Positions 38,332-46,092 of a stretch of 64,000 nt of DNA are shown piece by piece; position 1 is the stretch's first letter; every line of letters starts with the position of its first letter. The position numbers and the translations under genes were made by a program. The notes beneath the pieces were generated by a model that worked only from the letters and a program-made list of their open reading frames with translations, did no database searches and had not been told where the DNA came from. Origin of the DNA: Verrucomicrobiales bacterium (GTDB lineage: Bacteria; Verrucomicrobiota; Verrucomicrobiia; Verrucomicrobiales; DEV007); the NCBI GenBank assembly GCA_029213005.1, contig JARGPI010000005.1, forward strand, positions 1-64,000, read 5' to 3'.

Positions 38332-38378
38332 GCATTTTCAACCCAATTCAGGTTTTTATTTTGGGTTCCTGAAAATGC
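38332..38378. promoter_or_regulatory. Long imperfect hairpin upstream of the exopolysaccharide operon
   Basis: GCATTTTCA-ACCCAA (38332-38346) pairs with TTGGGT (38361-38366) and TGAAAATGC (38370-38378), giving 15 bp of stem interrupted by a 3-nt bulge. It lies 75 bp upstream of the wzc-like start. It could be part of the operon leader or an operator. Confidence 0.55.
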
Positions 38379-38403
38379 CGAGCGATGAAAATATTAGCTA
38401 TCG

Positions 38404-38432
38404 AGGTGGATTTTTGAGTCGCAGATCCACCT
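38404..38432. promoter_or_regulatory. 8-bp inverted repeat in the divergent spacer
   Basis: AGGTGGAT (38404-38411) and ATCCACCT (38425-38432) are perfect reverse complements with a 13-nt loop. A short GCAAA/TTTGC dyad follows at about 38445-38460. Together with the longer hairpin upstream, they occupy the gap between the exopolysaccharide operon and the Tat-exported oxidoreductase gene. Confidence 0.5.
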
Positions 38433-38490
38433 GATTCGCTATGCGCAAATGCGCTTTGCAGACGATGAAACAAACCACTAGAATGCCCTC

Positions 38491-40008
38491 ATGAGCAACG
38501 CATCGGATTCCAGTCACTCAAATTCCACAACCTCACGTCGGAAGCTTTTAAAATACGGAGCCGGGTTCGGCCTCGCCCTCGCTTATCCTAATTCGAAGGT
38601 CATCGGGGCTAATGATGACATCAGAGTGGGTGTGGTTGGCGTCAACGGTCGTGGCAAAAGCCACATTTCGGCCTTCTCCGGAATGAAAGGAGTCCGGGTC
38701 TCAGCTCTTTGTGACATTGACCCCAATGTTCTCGACGCCCGGGTTAATAAGCTCGCCGATGATAAAAACTACGGGGTTCAGGGATTTTCCGACATGCGGG
38801 ATATGTTCGAAAAGGGAGATATCGATGTGATGTCCACCGCCACCCCCAACCACTGGCATTCGCTGGCAGGCGTCTGGGCGCTCCAGGCCGGAAAAGATGC
38901 CTACGTTGAAAAACCGATTTCGCACAATGTCTGGGAAGGACGTCAACTGGTGAAACTCTCGCGCAAGCTGGACAAAATCTGCCAGGGCGGCACCCAAAGC
39001 CGCTCCATGGGCTCCATCCAGGGCGCTGTGAAGTATGTAAAGGACGGAAACCTCGGAAAGATCAAATACGTCAAAGGAATGTGTTACAAACCGAGAACTT
39101 CCATAGGTCAGGTTGGACCGGAGGGCGGAAAACTGCCGGAGGGCGTGAACTACGATATCTGGAGTGGCCCTGCCGAGATGGAAACACCTCTTGGAAGAAA
39201 GCGATTTCACTATGACTGGCACTGGTTCTATGCCTACGGAAACGGCGATATGGGAAATCAGGGCATCCACCAGATGGATGTCGCCCGCTGGTTCATCGGG
39301 GAGAGTCAGATCGCCCCGCGTAGCATGAGTATCGGAGGTCGGCTCGGATACGAAGACGATGGCGAATCACCCAACACGCAAATCGTGTACCACGATTACG
39401 AGTCCGCTCCCCTCATTTTCGAAACCCGCGGACTCCCCAAAGATAAAGCCGGTCAGGACAACTGGGGTAAAAACATGAATAAGCCCGACGAGTTCCCCGA
39501 TATGAGCGGAATTTCTGTCGTCGTCGTTTGCGAAGGCGGCAACATCTTCTGCGACGCCGGTGGCCGGGTTACGATGACGGATGAAAATGGAACCAAGATG
39601 GATGCACCACCCAAAATCGCCACCGAAGACATTTTCACCAACTTCATGAACGCTGTGAAGAGCCGGAAGCGCGATGGCCTCTATGCAGACTGCGAAGAAA
39701 CGCACATTTCCAGCGCCCTCTGTCACACCGGTTTGATTTCTCACCGCCTCGGTAGCTTGAAGTCCAACGACGAGATCAAAGAGGAAATCAAGAGCGATCC
39801 GGTTCTGACGGCGCGCTACGAATCCATGGCTGATCACCTCCGGAAAAATGAAGTGAATATCGATGAAAAGAGCATCACCTACGGGCCAATGATCAAATGG
39901 AATCCCGATACTGAGTGGGCCGAAGGTAACGGCGAACTGGACAAGATGGCCAATGCTTTGGCGACTCGCGAATACCGGGCCCCTTACATTGTTCCCGAAG
40001 TACTTTAA
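38491..40008 (+). CDS. Tat-exported Gfo/Idh/MocA-family oxidoreductase
   Basis: A 505-residue protein with a twin-arginine signal (SRRKLLKYGAGFGLALAYP, residues 15-33), so it should be exported folded with its nucleotide bound. The Rossmann loop is VGVVGVNGRGKSH, and the EKP motif follows in AYVEKPISHNVWEG. GNQGIHQMDVARWF forms the active-site region. Exported family members are abundant in Planctomycetota and Verrucomicrobiota and are thought to act on sugars in the periplasm. The gene is followed by two strong terminators, so it is monocistronic. The substrate is unknown. Confidence 0.92.
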   Translation: MSNASDSSHSNSTTSRRKLLKYGAGFGLALAYPNSKVIGANDDIRVGVVGVNGRGKSHISAFSGMKGVRVSALCDIDPNVLDARVNKLADDKNYGVQGFSDMRDMFEKGDIDVMSTATPNHWHSLAGVWALQAGKDAYVEKPISHNVWEGRQLVKLSRKLDKICQGGTQSRSMGSIQGAVKYVKDGNLGKIKYVKGMCYKPRTSIGQVGPEGGKLPEGVNYDIWSGPAEMETPLGRKRFHYDWHWFYAYGNGDMGNQGIHQMDVARWFIGESQIAPRSMSIGGRLGYEDDGESPNTQIVYHDYESAPLIFETRGLPKDKAGQDNWGKNMNKPDEFPDMSGISVVVVCEGGNIFCDAGGRVTMTDENGTKMDAPPKIATEDIFTNFMNAVKSRKRDGLYADCEETHISSALCHTGLISHRLGSLKSNDEIKEEIKSDPVLTARYESMADHLRKNEVNIDEKSITYGPMIKWNPDTEWAEGNGELDKMANALATREYRAPYIVPEVL

Positions 40009-40032
40009 ACCTGAAATTTTCTTTATCTCACC

Positions 40033-40076
40033 CCGCCGGGTTTGCCAATTCAGCAAACCCGGCGGTTCCCCTTTCT
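40033..40076 (+). terminator. Strong terminator after the Tat-exported oxidoreductase
   Basis: A perfect 13-bp stem (CCGCCGGGTTTGC / GCAAACCCGGCGG) with a 7-nt loop, followed by a T/C-rich tract. It lies 25 bp after the stop codon. Confidence 0.85.
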
Positions 40077-40085
40077 CCTTTGATT

Positions 40086-40116
40086 CAGACGGGCTTTGAT
40101 GGAAGCCCCTGTTTTT
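40086..40116 (+). terminator. Second terminator before the esterase gene
   Basis: GGGCTT (40091-40096) pairs with AAGCCC (40103-40108), extended by an outer CAG/CTG pair, and is followed by five T residues. It backs up the stronger hairpin 20 bp upstream. Confidence 0.65.
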
Positions 40117-40160
40117 AGGGTAAGAATCCTCTCACCTCAACCGTCTTAAAGGATGTGAAT

Positions 40161-40964
40161 ATGCTCCTCAAATCCCTCACCGCGCTAATCCTGTTTGCCT
40201 GTGCGATCGCGCAAGGTTTCGGACAGGAAATCAACACTTTTTCCTACGGGGAACATCCCCGTCAAAAACTCGACGTCTTAACTCCGCCTTCGGCATCCAA
40301 GGCCCCGGTGGTGATTTTCCTGCATGGTGGCGGTTGGATTCGCGGCGATAAGAGAATCTATCAGTATGTTCAGAGAAGACTCGCAAAAGAAGGCATCGTG
40401 TCAGTTTCTGCCAACTACCGCCTCAGCCCGGAGGCGGTCTTCCCCGCTTTTGTCAAAGATGGTGCTCAAGTCGTTTCCTGGACGAGAGACAATATCTCAA
40501 AGCACGGTGGTGATCCGGAAAACATCTACCTGATGGGGCATTCCGCCGGGGCCCATACCGTGGCCATGCTCGGAATGGACGAGACTTACCTCAAGGAAGT
40601 GGGCGTTGATAAGTCATCGATCAAGGGCGTGATACCGATCGCGGCGCCGTTACTGTTGAAATCGTCACAGGTCCCGCAACTCAGCTTTGTTTTCGGTGGA
40701 GTGCCGGACAATGAAATGTGGCCTCTCGCCTTTATCGATGGAAGCGAACCTCCTTTTCTCCTGCTCCAGGGCGAGAAAGACCCCTTAGTGCAGCCTATTC
40801 ATTCGCAGGTGGCCGAGAAAATGATCAAAGAAAAAGGCGGCCGTGTGACCGCCCGGTATTTCAAGAATCATGATCACATGACGATAATTGGCGCCTTCTC
40901 CCCAAAATATGAGAGTCGCGGCGATATTATGGCCCCGATCACGACCATGATTTTCGGAAAGTAG
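40161..40964 (+). CDS. exported alpha/beta-hydrolase (esterase/lipase-like)
   Basis: A 267-residue exported hydrolase with signal peptide MLLKSLTALILFACAIAQGF. The oxyanion motif HGGGW is in VVIFLHGGGWIRGDK, the nucleophile in GHSAGAH, the acid in GEKDPLVQP, and the histidine near the end in KNHDHM. This matches carboxylesterase/BD-FAE-type enzymes acting on ester groups, possibly on plant or algal polymers. ATG 40161 is chosen because AAAGGA lies 7 bases before it; the GTG at 40155 is too close to that site. Confidence 0.88.
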   Translation: MLLKSLTALILFACAIAQGFGQEINTFSYGEHPRQKLDVLTPPSASKAPVVIFLHGGGWIRGDKRIYQYVQRRLAKEGIVSVSANYRLSPEAVFPAFVKDGAQVVSWTRDNISKHGGDPENIYLMGHSAGAHTVAMLGMDETYLKEVGVDKSSIKGVIPIAAPLLLKSSQVPQLSFVFGGVPDNEMWPLAFIDGSEPPFLLLQGEKDPLVQPIHSQVAEKMIKEKGGRVTARYFKNHDHMTIIGAFSPKYESRGDIMAPITTMIFGK

Positions 40965-41006
40965 CCTTGCCAAAAACGGCCCGTGGTTTCAAGGTCGCTA
41001 CACGTT

Positions 41007-42290
41007 ATGAAACTTGAAACTCTTTGTCTCCACGGCGGGCAACAGCCCGATCCCACTACGAAATCCCGCGCCGTTCCCGTCTACCGGACGGCGGCCTATG
41101 TCTTCGATTCCACCGAGCACGCGGCGAATCTTTTTGCTCTCAAAGAGCTGGGAAATATCTACTCCCGGTTGATGAATCCGACCACCGACGTCCTCGAAAA
41201 AAGAGTCGCATTATTAGAAGGAGCACCGGAGATGGGCGGACTGGGGCACGCATCCGGAACCGCCGCAATCTTCAACACAGTCGTCAATCTCGCGGAAAAC
41301 GGCGACAATATCGTATCCGCCCGGAATCTTTACGGGGGAACTTACACCCAGTTTAACGACATCCTCCCCGCTCTTGGGATCACGGTCAAATTCGTCAACG
41401 CCCAAAACCCTGACGAAGTGGCGAATGCAATTGATGATAAAACCCGCGCGGTGTTTTGCGAAACAGTCTCCAACCCCGCCTCGGAAGTGACCGATCTCGC
41501 TACGCTTGCCGATATTGCCCACGCTGGCGGCGTCCCTCTCGTCGTCGATGCCACCTTCTCCACTCCCTACTTGTGCCGCCCCATCGAACACGGTGCCGAC
41601 ATCGTGATTCATTCACTCACCAAATGGCTCGGCGGTCACGGGACCGGACTGGGCGGAATCGTCATTGATTCCGGTAAATTCAACTGGGCTGCAGGCAAAC
41701 ACCCCCTCTTTGACAAGGCAGATACCTCATACCACGGACTGCGCTGGGGTCACGACCTGCCAGCACCTCTGGCACCCCTCGCTTTTATCCTCAGAATGCG
41801 AACCGTTCCGCTGCGAAACCTCGGCGCCTGTATCGCTCCCGACAACTCGTGGATCGCGCTCCAGGGCATCGAAACCCTGGCCCTGCGCATGGAGCGACAC
41901 TGCGAAAACGCACTGAAAGTCGCGCAACATCTCCAGAAGCACAGCGGTGTGGAATGGGTCAAATTCCCCGGCCTCCCCGAAGACGCCGAGTATGAACGCA
42001 ACCAAAAGTATCTCGATGGAAAAGGCGGCTCAATGGTCGTTTTCGAAATCAAAGGCGGAAAAGAAGCCGGTCAGAAATTCATCGAAAATCTGAAGCTTTT
42101 CTCCCATCTCGCTAACGTGGGAGATGCCAAATCACTGGCCATCCACCCTGCCACGACCACGCACTCCCAGTTGAACGAGGAGCAACAGGCCGGAGCGGGA
42201 ATCTCTGCCGGATTGATCCGGCTCTCCGTCGGAATTGAAAATATCGACGATATTATTGCTGACATCGATCAGGCGATCGCCGTTGCCTAA
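41007..42290 (+). CDS. metY: O-acetylhomoserine sulfhydrylase (PLP-dependent)
   Basis: A 427-residue Cys/Met-metabolism PLP enzyme. MetY-type sequence opens the protein (METLCLHGG-like start, then VPVYRTAAYVFDSTEHAANLF and YSRLMNPTTDVLEKRVA). The PLP lysine lies in IVIHSLTKWLGGHGTGLGG. The large size and the FSHLANVGDAKSLAIHPATTTH ending favour O-acetylhomoserine sulfhydrylase over cystathionine gamma-synthase. It makes homocysteine from O-acetylhomoserine and sulfide. ATG 41007 is preferred over the upstream start at 40983. The stop is directly followed by TTTCTCAATTTTGAGAAA, an inverted repeat. Confidence 0.9.
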   Translation: MKLETLCLHGGQQPDPTTKSRAVPVYRTAAYVFDSTEHAANLFALKELGNIYSRLMNPTTDVLEKRVALLEGAPEMGGLGHASGTAAIFNTVVNLAENGDNIVSARNLYGGTYTQFNDILPALGITVKFVNAQNPDEVANAIDDKTRAVFCETVSNPASEVTDLATLADIAHAGGVPLVVDATFSTPYLCRPIEHGADIVIHSLTKWLGGHGTGLGGIVIDSGKFNWAAGKHPLFDKADTSYHGLRWGHDLPAPLAPLAFILRMRTVPLRNLGACIAPDNSWIALQGIETLALRMERHCENALKVAQHLQKHSGVEWVKFPGLPEDAEYERNQKYLDGKGGSMVVFEIKGGKEAGQKFIENLKLFSHLANVGDAKSLAIHPATTTHSQLNEEQQAGAGISAGLIRLSVGIENIDDIIADIDQAIAVA

Positions 42291-42347
42291 TTTCTCAATT
42301 TTGAGAAAGTAGATCAGTGAAGTAAAAATTCAAGACTTTGCCCCACT

Positions 42348-42380
42348 GTACCCTGTACGGTCCCAGACTGTACAGGGTAC
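42348..42380. repeat. Dispersed GTAC element, copy 4
   Basis: Units GTACCCTGTAC (42348-42358) and GTACAGGGTAC (42370-42380), spacer 11 bp. The perfect arms extend to ACTGTACCCTGTAC / GTACAGGGTACAGT (42345-42383). It lies 55 bp after the metY stop codon. Confidence 0.85.
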
Positions 42381-42513
42381 AGTCCCTCCAACCACTCGAA
42401 AAACCATCAAAATGAGCGAATACTGGTAGGTTCTTTACCAAATTTGCGATTTGACTTCGCTTCTTTATTTTCAAAGGGTAGTGCTGACAAAAAACTGTCA
42501 ATAAAACAAATGC

Positions 42514-42529
42514 GTGACCACTTGGTCAC
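42514..42529. promoter_or_regulatory. Palindrome upstream of the Phc-like module
   Basis: GTGACCA-CT-TGGTCAC is a 7+2+7 perfect dyad located 115 bp before the ATG at 42644 and just upstream of an A+T-rich promoter-like stretch. It has the size of a dimeric regulator site. Confidence 0.45.
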
Positions 42530-42643
42530 CATAAAATCCATAATATTTTAGACTCACTATTGGTTAGATTAACTTAGCGAAAACAGTTGCCGGAATATGC
42601 TAAATCCCCTTATATCCCGGCACCAAAACACCACATCGCAAAA

Positions 42644-44590
42644 ATGAGAATTATCCCTGAATTTTTATCCAATCAGTTCGAAGAGGAACTGAATGCCCCC
42701 GTTCAAACCGTCCGCGCGACCCAACCAACTCAGCCATGCACCATCCTGGCAATTGATGATGATCCCGGGTTGCAGCGGTTGATTCAGCAGACTCTGGCAT
42801 CGGGAGCCACCGTGCTTCAGGAACTGGATCCTATCGGCGAATATGTCGAAACGCTTGATCTCGATGGAGTCGATGCGGTTATCCTGGATTACAAGATGCC
42901 CGGAGAAGACGGCATCGCCGTTCTGAAGAAAATCCGGAACAAGTACTCGCAACTTCCCGTTCTGTTTATGACCGGTTTTGGCGACCTCGATATCGCTCAG
43001 GAAGCAATCGCCGCCGGTGCTAACGAATACTTTCCAAAGCCGTTCAATCCGAACGATCTCAGAGCCGTAATTTCCAAGTGGGTCCCCTCTTTTGATGCGA
43101 CACCAAAGCGGAACATCAGTCCGTCTCCAAGTGAGCAAACCCCGCTCCACGACACTACGGAAATCGAGAATTTCCTGACCGCCCGCGACGACACCGAAAC
43201 GGAATTCCGTGGCCGGGTGGTGAGATACAATTCCCGTTCGGTCGTCATCGAGACATCTCTCGATCGCCAATTTAAAATAGGGACTCCTCTCGAAGGTACC
43301 TGTATCACGCTCGGGCACCGTTCCATGGAAGTGGTTTCCGCACTGGTGTTACACGTCACTGAGCTGGCCGAACGTCAGTTGGTGGAGATCACTCTTCCCG
43401 GAGTTTGGCAAATCGAAGGCTTTAAAGAAGGCACCGAGCCCGAGGAAGTGGCAAAAATCATCAAGTCGCGGGAGAAATCTTCCGCGCCTCTTTACTCCCG
43501 TTTCGATCAGGGTTTGATCGAGCGGAAAATCATCCCGGAGAGCTACCGCGCCACGATCTCTGATGTTGAGCACATCCTCCAGGAGTTTTATGACGATCTG
43601 GAGCCATTCGAACGCTTCCTCTATCAGGTAGATACCACCGAGAGAACGGAAATCGAAAAACGGATGATTGAATACGCCGAAGGACGATTTTTCCCTGCCT
43701 TAACCGAGGCAATGAATAAGTTCGAAAAAGCGGCGCATCAGGCTGAGAAAGAAGGGATCAAAAGAGAGTTCGGCAAATACGCCCAGAAACGACTTTATCC
43801 TTTGATGCTCTGTTCACCCTTTCTTTCCCGGGTGATCGCAAAACCTATCGGAGTGCCCGGTGATTACGGCATTCTCGGACAGTTACTCGGTCATCCGTAT
43901 GAGGGTCATTCTCTATATGGAAGAATGTTGAATGCCTGGGCGATCACAGCCAATCCGTCAGCCGCCTACCGGTTCCGGATTGATTTGCTGGGTCAGGCGA
44001 TCAACGAAACCGTCGAGAAGGCAGTCAAGGAAGGCAGAAGAGCCAAGATTTTAAGCATGGCAAGCGGAGTCGCTTACGAGGTGCAACGATTCGTGATGAA
44101 TCCGGTTCCCAATCCTCAGGTGGATTTTGAACTGGTTGATTTCAGCAATCGGACCCTACTGGAAGCGAAGAAGCAGTTCTCGACCTGCCAAAAGGTTTAC
44201 GATCCAAACAATATCGATATTACTCTGCGCCACGGCTCGGTAATTGACCTCGCCAAGCAAACCAAGCGCAGCCTCGATGATACCGAAACCGGTCAATATG
44301 ATCTGGTCTATTGCGCCGGACTGTTTGACTACCTTTCGGGTCGGATGTGTTCCAATATTGTGAGCTATCTTTACGATCTGGCGAAACCCGGCGGGAAGAT
44401 GGTTGTCAGTAACTACACGCCGCAAAATGCGCTTCGCTACTTTATGGGAGTGGTTCTGGACTGGGAGTTGATTCACCGCACACCGGAGGAATTCGATGCG
44501 CTGATGAAAACCACATCAGCGAAAGACAATTTCAAGATTGTGGAAGACCACACCCGGACTGAGCTCTATGCCATCGCTAATAAACTCTAG
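42644..44590 (+). CDS. receiver + PilZ-like + PhcB-type SAM-dependent methyltransferase fusion
   Basis: A 648-residue protein. Residues about 32-145 form a response-regulator receiver (AIDDD 36-40, phosphoacceptor Asp82 in LDYKMP, Thr110, Lys132 in PKPF). Residues about 180-262 look like a PilZ-type barrel (EFRGRVVRYNSRSVVIETS). The rest matches the methyltransferase family annotated as 3-OH-palmitate methyl ester synthase (PhcB): LCSPFLSRVIAKPIGVPGDYG, an unusual motif I KILSMASGVAYEV at about 468, FELVDFSNRTLL, and YDLVYCAGLFDYLSGRM near 552. ATG 42644 gives MRIIPEF; TTG 42587 is an alternative. It is followed 50 bp later by a PhcS-like kinase and a PhcR-like regulator. Fatty-acid methylation is inferred from the family. 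Confidence 0.82.
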   Translation: MRIIPEFLSNQFEEELNAPVQTVRATQPTQPCTILAIDDDPGLQRLIQQTLASGATVLQELDPIGEYVETLDLDGVDAVILDYKMPGEDGIAVLKKIRNKYSQLPVLFMTGFGDLDIAQEAIAAGANEYFPKPFNPNDLRAVISKWVPSFDATPKRNISPSPSEQTPLHDTTEIENFLTARDDTETEFRGRVVRYNSRSVVIETSLDRQFKIGTPLEGTCITLGHRSMEVVSALVLHVTELAERQLVEITLPGVWQIEGFKEGTEPEEVAKIIKSREKSSAPLYSRFDQGLIERKIIPESYRATISDVEHILQEFYDDLEPFERFLYQVDTTERTEIEKRMIEYAEGRFFPALTEAMNKFEKAAHQAEKEGIKREFGKYAQKRLYPLMLCSPFLSRVIAKPIGVPGDYGILGQLLGHPYEGHSLYGRMLNAWAITANPSAAYRFRIDLLGQAINETVEKAVKEGRRAKILSMASGVAYEVQRFVMNPVPNPQVDFELVDFSNRTLLEAKKQFSTCQKVYDPNNIDITLRHGSVIDLAKQTKRSLDDTETGQYDLVYCAGLFDYLSGRMCSNIVSYLYDLAKPGGKMVVSNYTPQNALRYFMGVVLDWELIHRTPEEFDALMKTTSAKDNFKIVEDHTRTELYAIANKL

Positions 44591-44640
44591 CAATTATAAG
44601 AGAAGCCTGAATTTGCGCCGGAACGTGGTATCTTTAGTGG

Positions 44641-46092
44641 ATGCCCCATCGTGACATTGCTAGCGGGAAGACCCGGCGTTTCGCCATCTTTCAAAAGCAG
44701 TTTGCCGCCCCAACTGAATTTGAAAAACTCCGCTTCTATGCGGAGGACAGCAAATTCACGATGCGGAACGTCGCGCTTGCGGGCAAGATGGCGGCCATTC
44801 TGTATCTGCTATTCGCGATACTCGATTACCTGGTCTATCCCGATTACCTGTTCCAGTTTCTGGTTCTGCGCGTGATTTGCTCAGCGACCGTATTGGTGAT
44901 CGCCCACGTCTCCGGCAAGAAGTGGGCGAGACGCCGTTACCGTCTGTTTGCTACACTGGTGCCGCTGACTGCGGCATTCTTCATTGCGATCATGGTGTAT
45001 TTGGTTGAGGACCCCTCCACCACCTACTACGCGGGACTTAATCTTTGTATCGTGGGCTCGGGAACGCTCTTCCAGTGGACATCGCGGGAGGCTATGATCA
45101 CCTCGCTTCTGATTTTCGGAATGTACCTCGTCTCGGTAATCCCCCATTTGCAAGGAGTACCCTTTTCAGAAGGCCTCAGTCTTATCGCCGGAAACTGCTT
45201 TTTCATCTTCTCCACCGCTGTGCTGGTGGTCGTCGCGGCTTACAACCATAACAACTTCAGGTATGGCGCTTTTATCGCCGGAATGCGTCTCCGTCGAAAC
45301 CAGGCGGATTTGGAGAACCAGTATCAACAACTGCAGGAGACTTTGAAAACGCTCCGCGAAACCGAACGGCAACTTTATCAGTCCGAGAAGATGTCATTTA
45401 TCGGTCAACTCAGTGCCGGAGTGATTCATGAAATTGCCAACCCGCTGAATTTCGCCAATCACGCGCTGTTTATTCTCAACAAACGCGTCTCCTCCGGAAA
45501 CAACGACGTCGGAGAAGTCGTCGCGGATATTCAGGAGGGGCTCGACCGGATGAAAGGAATCGTATCGGATCTCAGAGAATTTTCCCACACCGGAACTCAG
45601 AAAGGAGAGAATCTGGAAGTGAATGAGGTGATTCAAAGCGCGCTTCGTATACTAAATAAACCTATCGAAGAGTCGCAAACGACCGTAGAATTGGAGATGG
45701 ATGAGAGACTTGAAGTCATCGGAGTTAAGAACCAGATAATTCAGGTTTTCACCAACCTTATCCTAAATGCCGTGCAGGCGATGTCCGAAGTGAAAGATTC
45801 GCGAATTTTGCGGATTACCGCAACTCCGGTGGAGAACGATTTTGTGAGTATCTCCGTCTCCGATAATGGCAGCGGCATTGCTGATGAGGACAAAAACCGC
45901 CTCTTCGATCCCTTCTTCACGACCAAAGATCCCGGCATTGGAACCGGGCTCGGATTGAGTATTTGTTATCGAATCATCGAAGCTCACCGCGGAAAAATTG
46001 AAGTGAAGAGCGAAGCGGGAAGCGGAACTATCTTTTCCGTTTTATTACCCTCAACCCAAAAACCGGTGACCCCAGGAAATGACCATAGCTAA
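44641..46092 (+). CDS. six-TM sensor histidine kinase, PhcS-like
   Basis: A 483-residue membrane kinase. About six TM segments span residues 43-205 with no large periplasmic domain, as in sensors of membrane-permeable signals. A coiled linker (218-250) leads to the H box GVIHEIANPLNFA with His263. The ATPase domain is complete: N box NLILNAVQAM, G1 DNGSGI, F box FDPFF and G2 GTGLGLS. Topology, H-box sequence and gene order match PhcS of the Ralstonia 3-OH-PAME system. It overlaps the next gene by 14 bases, so the two should be made together. Confidence 0.87.
   Translation: MPHRDIASGKTRRFAIFQKQFAAPTEFEKLRFYAEDSKFTMRNVALAGKMAAILYLLFAILDYLVYPDYLFQFLVLRVICSATVLVIAHVSGKKWARRRYRLFATLVPLTAAFFIAIMVYLVEDPSTTYYAGLNLCIVGSGTLFQWTSREAMITSLLIFGMYLVSVIPHLQGVPFSEGLSLIAGNCFFIFSTAVLVVVAAYNHNNFRYGAFIAGMRLRRNQADLENQYQQLQETLKTLRETERQLYQSEKMSFIGQLSAGVIHEIANPLNFANHALFILNKRVSSGNNDVGEVVADIQEGLDRMKGIVSDLREFSHTGTQKGENLEVNEVIQSALRILNKPIEESQTTVELEMDERLEVIGVKNQIIQVFTNLILNAVQAMSEVKDSRILRITATPVENDFVSISVSDNGSGIADEDKNRLFDPFFTTKDPGIGTGLGLSICYRIIEAHRGKIEVKSEAGSGTIFSVLLPSTQKPVTPGNDHS

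Larger units (their letters stand above)
42291..42643. other. 353-bp spacer before the Phc-like module
   Basis: Contains no credible gene. It holds an 18-bp inverted repeat directly after the metY stop codon (42291-42308), GTAC copy 4 (42345-42383), a perfect TTGACT -35-like hexamer at 42451 without a good -10, the palindrome at 42514-42529 and an A+T-rich stretch with TAATATTTTA at 42541. The last part is the likely promoter region of the signalling genes. Confidence 0.6.
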
